From Candidatus Poribacteria bacterium (lineage in GTDB: Bacteria > Poribacteria > WGA-4E > PCPOR2b), in contig JAPUIP010000252.1 in NCBI GenBank assembly GCA_027296925.1, positions 1 through 10,974 of the forward strand: a DNA stretch of 10,974 nt, given 5' to 3'. Made by a program: the position numbers and the translations under genes. Shown in pieces: positions 6,269 through 10,974 of this stretch. How positions within the stretch are numbered: the stretch's first letter is position 1; each line of letters opens with the position of its first letter. Below the pieces are notes generated by a model that was not told where the DNA came from, searched no databases, and saw nothing but the letters and a program-made list of their open reading frames with translations.

Positions 6269-7105
6269 ATGAAAATTGGTGTGATTTCAGATCTGCATAC
6301 CGATGTGACCCCGCTGAATAAACAGATCCTCCCCTACATTGTCCAAGCGGCTGAGAAAGCGGAACTTAACATCTTCATCCTCGCCGGGGATCTCTCGCCA
6401 AATCTCCTTGAACTTGCCAAAATCCTCACCGTATTCACCGAATCCAATCTGAACTGTCCAAAGTTGTTTGTGCCGGGAAACCACGATATTTGGGTGATCG
6501 AGCACCCCAGTGTGACGAGCGAGAAGAAATCTCAAGCCATCGCGGAGATCTGCCGTGCGTGCAACTTCCACGCGCTTGGCACCGCCCCTTTTGTTCTGAA
6601 CGGCATCGGTTTTTGCGGAACCATCGGTTGGTATGATTACTCGTTTGGACGGAAAAAGTACAACATTTCAGAAGAGAAATACGCATCGAAACAGATGCTG
6701 GGTTCCGTCTGGAATGACTTGCATTACGCGAAGTGGAGTGGGACAGATCGAGAAGTCGCTCACCGATTTGAGGCGGACCTGCGACGCCAGATCGATTCGA
6801 TTAAAGATTCAGTTTCTCAGATTATTGTGACGACTCACCACGTTCCTTTCCAGGAATCCGTCCACTATCGTGGAAGATTGCCCTGGGACTTTTTTAGCGC
6901 ATTTATGGGCAGTCGAGGGCTCGGCGAGATCTGTCTGAAAGAGCCACTGATTACCCATGCGCTGTTTGGGCACACTCACATGCCGATTCGGCAGCAGCTT
7001 GGGGATGTCACCGCAATCTGTTCTCCAGTTGGCTACCTGCGCGAACCGCCCGCGCAAGGCTTACCTTCCTATGCAGCAGAACGCCTGACCTGCTTGGAGA
7101 TCTGA
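6269..7105 (+). CDS. Calcineurin-like metallophosphoesterase
   Basis: The 278-residue protein carries the complete set of metal ligands of the calcineurin-like phosphoesterase fold: D8-x-H10 (VISDLH), G40-D41 (LAGD), G70-N71-H72-D73 (PGNHD), H190-H191 (TTHH) and G234-H-T-H237 (FGHTH). Such enzymes use two metal ions to hydrolyse phosphomono- or phosphodiesters; the substrate cannot be read from sequence, and candidates include nucleotides, nucleic acids and phospholipid headgroups. No signal peptide or membrane segment is seen, so it is probably cytoplasmic. The start is secure because the first beta strand begins at residue 2 (KIGVISDLH), yet no ribosome binding site precedes ATG 6269: the nearest GGAG (6230-6233) is 35 bases upstream. 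Translation may be weak or leaderless-like. The gene begins 27 bases after the toxin remnant and is followed by 242 noncoding bases, so it appears to stand alone. Confidence 0.9.
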   Translation: MKIGVISDLHTDVTPLNKQILPYIVQAAEKAELNIFILAGDLSPNLLELAKILTVFTESNLNCPKLFVPGNHDIWVIEHPSVTSEKKSQAIAEICRACNFHALGTAPFVLNGIGFCGTIGWYDYSFGRKKYNISEEKYASKQMLGSVWNDLHYAKWSGTDREVAHRFEADLRRQIDSIKDSVSQIIVTTHHVPFQESVHYRGRLPWDFFSAFMGSRGLGEICLKEPLITHALFGHTHMPIRQQLGDVTAICSPVGYLREPPAQGLPSYAAERLTCLEI

Positions 7106-7347
7106 GTCCAAATCAGAAACGCCCGGTTCGCGTCAATCGATCCGCCAGAGACACGGAACCTCGCCGCATCACACAACACACATCACCCGGTGTGCAAACA
7201 GTTTGTGAGCCAAGTTACGGAATTGGGGAATGGGGCGGCGTACCATTCAAACATGATGAAGAATTGATTTCCATAAATGCACTAAGTGTGATGTGTAGCA
7301 AGCGATTTATCCGCCATCCGATCACCGTAAGAGGAGGTAACACCTGA
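7106..7347. other. Intergenic leader of the C25 peptidase gene
   Basis: No gene is supported. CAAACAGTTTG (7195-7205) is a short palindrome, and CACAC/GTGTG (7177-7181 with 7190-7194) can form a small stem; neither has a T-run. TTGATT (7264-7269) and TGTGAT (7287-7292), 17 bases apart, are a weak promoter candidate. The clearest signal is GAGGAGGT at 7331-7338, a near-perfect Shine-Dalgarno sequence 9 bases before the ATG at 7348, which predicts strong translation of the peptidase. Confidence 0.4.
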
Positions 7348-10300
7348 ATGGATCATCCGAATCGACGCACGAGTGTGTCAGCGCAAGCGAGCTTATGGGC
7401 TTCCCACATTTTACGTATTACGTTTTACGCAGTATGCTGCTTCTATCTCTTTAACATCTTCGTTCCAGACGGGCACGCCAGCCTGAACGCAAAATCAGAT
7501 CAGAACGGAATTACAATTGAGTTTAATCTCCCAAAGCTTGAGGTCTCGGCGGTCGAACATCATGGCATCCGGTATCATGATGTCAGCTTCGAGGGGAGTG
7601 GGTTTACCGATGAAGCCGGGAATCCGCGCCTGCCCGTGTTGCGTGTCATGCTCGGTGTGCCCCCCAATGTGGATTTTCACGTTGAAACCCTGAATGCAAC
7701 GAGCGAAACGCGGCTCGGCTATCGTGTCTCACCGGTTCCCCATCGTGTGCTTCAGAGCCGTACAGATACCACGATTTTGCCTTCGCAGACCGAAAACTTC
7801 CAAACGCTCGCGGAGCAATGGTTGGAAGATGGCACCGCGTATCGAGCGGGAGGCGACTACCCCAAATCCCTCGCAAAAGTTGTTTATGATGGCTATATCC
7901 GATCGCAACGGGTCATCTATTTGGAACTCCGTCCGGTACAATATCAAGCACGATCGAGATCGCTACGGCTCTATCCACGCATGGTTGTTCGCGTCAACTT
8001 TGTGAATCGGTCCCAATCCAGCAACAGATTTCAACCGCCGGCCGCCTCGCCTTCCCAATCCGCCGTCAGCTCACGGTCCGCAGTTGCAGAACCGGCTTCG
8101 TTCGAGCAGATGTTCCAAAGTCTGATCCTGAACTATGATGATGCCAGAGGCTGGCGTGCTCCCAGAACGGGAAATGCTGCCCCCGCAGCGCCGGCGGCTC
8201 GACAGCAAACCCTCGGCGAACAGTATAAAGTCCTCGTCGACAAAACGGGCATTTACCGACTGACCAGCGAGAACCTGCGTCAGAAATGGGGGATTGATCT
8301 GCGGGGAGTTGATCCGCGCCGCCTGCATCTGAGGACGAATGGGAGAGAGGTGCCGATCTACATTCATGGTGAAGCGGATGGACGATTCGATCGAGGGGAC
8401 TATATCGAATTTCTCGGCATGGATGCCCGAAGCCGGTATACACGGTGGAATGTCTACTGGTTGAGTGAGGAACGTACACGCGGCAGGCGCGTATCCGAGC
8501 TCAGTGCCAGCCCTGATGACCCAACGGCGAAAACGGTGCCGGGCTTCCGATCGAAACTCTACTTTGAAGAAGATCACCTCCATAGTACGTTGCGACAGGT
8601 TCGGCCCGAAGATGTTTCGCCGGGGGACAAGCACGGTTGGTTTGAGGCGCTTGACTTCTGGTACTGGACGGGCATTAAAAATCTGAGTGACGCAAATGAA
8701 GTGGATCTGGAATTCCCGCTTTATGACCTCGCTCAGAGCTTTGATCCACCGATTATGCGGATCACATTGCAAGGCGGGACGCCAACCCAACACGAAGTTC
8801 TCGTGTCAATCAACGGGGTGCGAATCGATGAAGCCAAATGGCAGAGCCAAGAAGTGATCACGCTTGAACGGACGCTGAGAGTCTCGAACAACTTGCGAGA
8901 TGCCGCCAAAGGCGAGGAGAATGTGATCACGCTGGCTCGGGTGGATACCACCACAGAAGATAGTACCACGACCTATCCCTACCACGTTTATATTAATTCC
9001 TTCGAGGTTGAGTATACCCGGCTGCTAAAAGCTGTCAACGACTACCTTGAATTTGCCTCTCCCGTCACTACCGACCCCCATGCCATCCGCAAGCATCGCA
9101 ATCTGGAATATACGATCCAGACCTTTCTTTCTCCGGATGTAGAAATCTTTGAACACGATGGGGAGGTTCTAGTTTCAAAGTTCCAGAATCCGCGGGTTGA
9201 GCGCGTGAATCTGGATCGAGCAGAACGAAATCGCCTCCGCGACATCTTCCGCTTGAGCGGGGTGGAGGGAGACCAATCGCAGTTCGACATCCCGCGTGTC
9301 GCTTACAACGCAACCTTTCAGGCACGCGATATCCATGATGCGAAGTTCATTGCCGTTTCATCTGCCAGTGTGCGGCAGCCGGTCCGCGTTGAGATGGTAC
9401 CGCCAAGCGATCTGCTCTCCACGTCCAATGGAGCGGATTATCTCATCCTCAGCCATCCGGTATACTTCGAGCCCGCGGAAAGGTTGGCGCAGTGGAGATC
9501 GACGCAAAAGGGCGGTGGATACCGGACGAAGGTCGTTGATGTGACCCAGATTTATAATCTCTTCAGCAACGGCATGGTTGATTCCAAAGCCATCAAAGCC
9601 TTCCTCAAGTACGCTTACGAAAACTGGGCGCCACCTGCGCTCTCTTACATTGTGATTCTGGGGGATGGAACATTTGATTTCCGGGGGATTGATGAGGAAC
9701 TCTATCCGGAACCTCCCGAAACGACGGGCTACATCCCAACCCACTACATCTGGACAACTTCCTTCGGACAAACTTCCGTCGATCACTGGTATACGACGGT
9801 AAACGGCATTGACGAACTCCCGGATTTCTATATCGGGAGGCTGAGTGTAGAAACGCTTGACCAGGCAAAAAGCGTTGTGGACAAGATCATCAGCTATGAA
9901 GGAAATCGCCCCAACGGAAGCTGGCGTCGTCGGATTATTTCGGTCGCTGATGACGAAATCAATAACTCCGGTGACTTTATTTTCAAAAAGAGCTTAACTG
10001 AGATTGCAGAAAGTCACACGCTCCTTGGCTATGAAACAATAGAAATCTTCCTTGAAGATGTGATTAAGATGGTCAAGGCGAACCCATCGGCTTACCCCGG
10101 AAAGCTGCCACAGCGGGTCGCCAAAGATATGATTATCGAAGCCATGGGCAATGGCGGTGTAATCGCGCAATATGCCGGGCACGGCGGCCGGATTGTCTGG
10201 GCACATGAGGCAATCTTTGATAACGCCTCCATCGACCTTGTGGATGAGACAGATCATCTCCCATTTATGCTGGTGTTGAGTTGTTATAACGGCTATTTTG

Positions 10301-10974
10301 ATGCCCCGGGCCAACCGAGTATGGCGGAAAAAATGCTGCGGAAAGAGAGAGGTGGTATTATCGGGATGTTGAGCGCCACCCGCTTAACTTATGGCAGCGG
10401 CAACGATACCCTCAACCGAATTATCTTCGACGCGCTCTTTAAGCGGAACGAACGTCAACTCGGGCCACTCAGCATGAATTCCAAGGTGGAACAGATGATC
10501 AGCGATGGGCTCAGTCAGATCAATGTGATGATGGAATACACCCTCTTCGGTGATCCGGCAATGAAGCTAGCAATGGCTGACTATGAAATCCAGGCGGAGA
10601 TCGAAACGAGCACGGTCGCCCCTACGCAAACGCTCAAACTCGCCCCAGGGCAAATTGTCGACGTGACCTATGATCCACGGCTGAAGCAGAAACAATTTAC
10701 GCCGGTGCCAAATTTCAATGGAAAAATTCAGGCGAAGGCGATTTTTCCCGGCACATATACAACCGTTGAGACCGAAGAGGGAATCATCAAGGCCTACTCC
10801 GGTGATGTCGTTGCCACCCAGGAGGCAACGGTGAGCAACGGTCGATTTCCGGCGATGACCCTCACTGTGCCGAAAGGGATTAGCGCTGGCGACGCTCACG
10901 TTGAATTCTATGCCGAGAACGCAACTCACATCGCCGCCGGTGGCGACTCCTTCACCGTGTTTGTACCGAAGATC
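7348..10974 (+). CDS. Secreted C25 (gingipain/PorU-type) cysteine peptidase, 3' end cut off
   Basis: The frame is open from ATG 7348 through the window end, 1209 codons, so the C-terminus is missing. Residues 1-44 form a long signal peptide with a hydrophobic core (ILRITFYAVCCFYLFNIFV, 21-39) and likely cleavage after GHA (42-44). A beta-rich N-terminal region follows, with low-complexity Ser/Pro/Ala linkers near 232-250 and 277-285. Residues 293-305 (YKVLVDKTGIYRL) and the later DYIEFLGMDA (351-360) resemble the N-terminal module of PorU proteins. The C25 domain spans about 696-1075, from ADYLILSHP through VILGDGTFDF to YTLFGDPAMKL. It contains the catalytic dyad H945 (YAGHGG) and C979 (LSCYNG), 34 residues apart, close to the gingipain spacing. 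After 1075 an Ig-like beta domain begins. The family cleaves proteins at the cell surface or acts as a type IX secretion sortase; which applies here cannot be decided without the C-terminus. No in-frame ATG occurs again until about residue 101, so the start is secure. Confidence 0.9.
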   Translation, partial: MDHPNRRTSVSAQASLWASHILRITFYAVCCFYLFNIFVPDGHASLNAKSDQNGITIEFNLPKLEVSAVEHHGIRYHDVSFEGSGFTDEAGNPRLPVLRVMLGVPPNVDFHVETLNATSETRLGYRVSPVPHRVLQSRTDTTILPSQTENFQTLAEQWLEDGTAYRAGGDYPKSLAKVVYDGYIRSQRVIYLELRPVQYQARSRSLRLYPRMVVRVNFVNRSQSSNRFQPPAASPSQSAVSSRSAVAEPASFEQMFQSLILNYDDARGWRAPRTGNAAPAAPAARQQTLGEQYKVLVDKTGIYRLTSENLRQKWGIDLRGVDPRRLHLRTNGREVPIYIHGEADGRFDRGDYIEFLGMDARSRYTRWNVYWLSEERTRGRRVSELSASPDDPTAKTVPGFRSKLYFEEDHLHSTLRQVRPEDVSPGDKHGWFEALDFWYWTGIKNLSDANEVDLEFPLYDLAQSFDPPIMRITLQGGTPTQHEVLVSINGVRIDEAKWQSQEVITLERTLRVSNNLRDAAKGEENVITLARVDTTTEDSTTTYPYHVYINSFEVEYTRLLKAVNDYLEFASPVTTDPHAIRKHRNLEYTIQTFLSPDVEIFEHDGEVLVSKFQNPRVERVNLDRAERNRLRDIFRLSGVEGDQSQFDIPRVAYNATFQARDIHDAKFIAVSSASVRQPVRVEMVPPSDLLSTSNGADYLILSHPVYFEPAERLAQWRSTQKGGGYRTKVVDVTQIYNLFSNGMVDSKAIKAFLKYAYENWAPPALSYIVILGDGTFDFRGIDEELYPEPPETTGYIPTHYIWTTSFGQTSVDHWYTTVNGIDELPDFYIGRLSVETLDQAKSVVDKIISYEGNRPNGSWRRRIISVADDEINNSGDFIFKKSLTEIAESHTLLGYETIEIFLEDVIKMVKANPSAYPGKLPQRVAKDMIIEAMGNGGVIAQYAGHGGRIVWAHEAIFDNASIDLVDETDHLPFMLVLSCYNGYFDAPGQPSMAEKMLRKERGGIIGMLSATRLTYGSGNDTLNRIIFDALFKRNERQLGPLSMNSKVEQMISDGLSQINVMMEYTLFGDPAMKLAMADYEIQAEIETSTVAPTQTLKLAPGQIVDVTYDPRLKQKQFTPVPNFNGKIQAKAIFPGTYTTVETEEGIIKAYSGDVVATQEATVSNGRFPAMTLTVPKGISAGDAHVEFYAENATHIAAGGDSFTVFVPKI
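7409..7429 (+). repeat. Three tandem TTTTACG units inside the C25 signal peptide
   Basis: Three consecutive 7-mers, TTTTACG, TATTACG and TTTTACG, followed by C at 7430, match the arm of the inverted repeat at 3467-3481 in 14 of 15 bases over 7416-7430. Here the units are translated and encode most of ILRITFYA (residues 21-28), the start of the hydrophobic core of the signal peptide. There is no inverted partner nearby. Confidence 0.75.

Noticed and set aside
8071..8793. 240-codon open frame on the - strand within the C25 gene
   Set aside because: The + strand frame is continuous and carries PorU/C25 features; the antisense frame has no recognisable motif.

Overview
The window is about 11 kb of bacterial DNA with every recognisable gene on the + strand. 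Two things suggest an uncultured Gram-negative lineage of the FCB/PVC type, possibly Candidatus Poribacteria: the pairing of HEAT-repeat lipoproteins with a large secreted C25 (gingipain/PorU-type) peptidase, and scattered runs of the 7-mer TTTTACG. The taxonomic call is an inference; no rRNA or tRNA gene is present to anchor it.

Layout. Positions 1-271 hold no secure gene, but include a perfect consensus sigma-70 promoter (208-236) that drives a Ski2/Mtr4/HelY-type superfamily 2 helicase (272-2632). A 249-base gap carries a second promoter (2784-2812) and a leader that can fold. It precedes a GNAT-fold acetyltransferase-like protein with an acidic tail (2882-3427). A long perfect hairpin made of TTTTACG units (3437-3481) separates this gene from two adjacent lipoprotein genes, which are probably co-transcribed. 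The first has a short TPR-like segment and HEAT repeats (3503-4396). The second has two tandem PDZ domains followed by HEAT repeats (4426-5835).

Positions 5836-6268 contain no intact gene. They hold the wreck of a toxin-antitoxin pair: the start of an antitoxin-like ORF (6004-6150) joined directly, in another frame, to the C-terminal quarter of a PIN-domain (VapC-like) toxin (6089-6241). Next is a calcineurin-like metallophosphoesterase (6269-7105). The last third is a very large C25 cysteine peptidase with both catalytic residues, which runs off the window end (7348-10974). Its signal peptide is partly encoded by another TTTTACG repeat.

How the genes work together. The helicase and the phosphoesterase are probably cytoplasmic. 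The two lipoproteins and the C25 protein are predicted to be exported and may act in the cell envelope. Nothing in the sequence ties the whole window into one pathway; only the two lipoproteins look like a clear functional pair. The observations most worth following are the PDZ-PDZ-HEAT lipoprotein with no protease domain, the deletion-fused toxin-antitoxin remnant, and the repeat element used as signal-peptide coding sequence.
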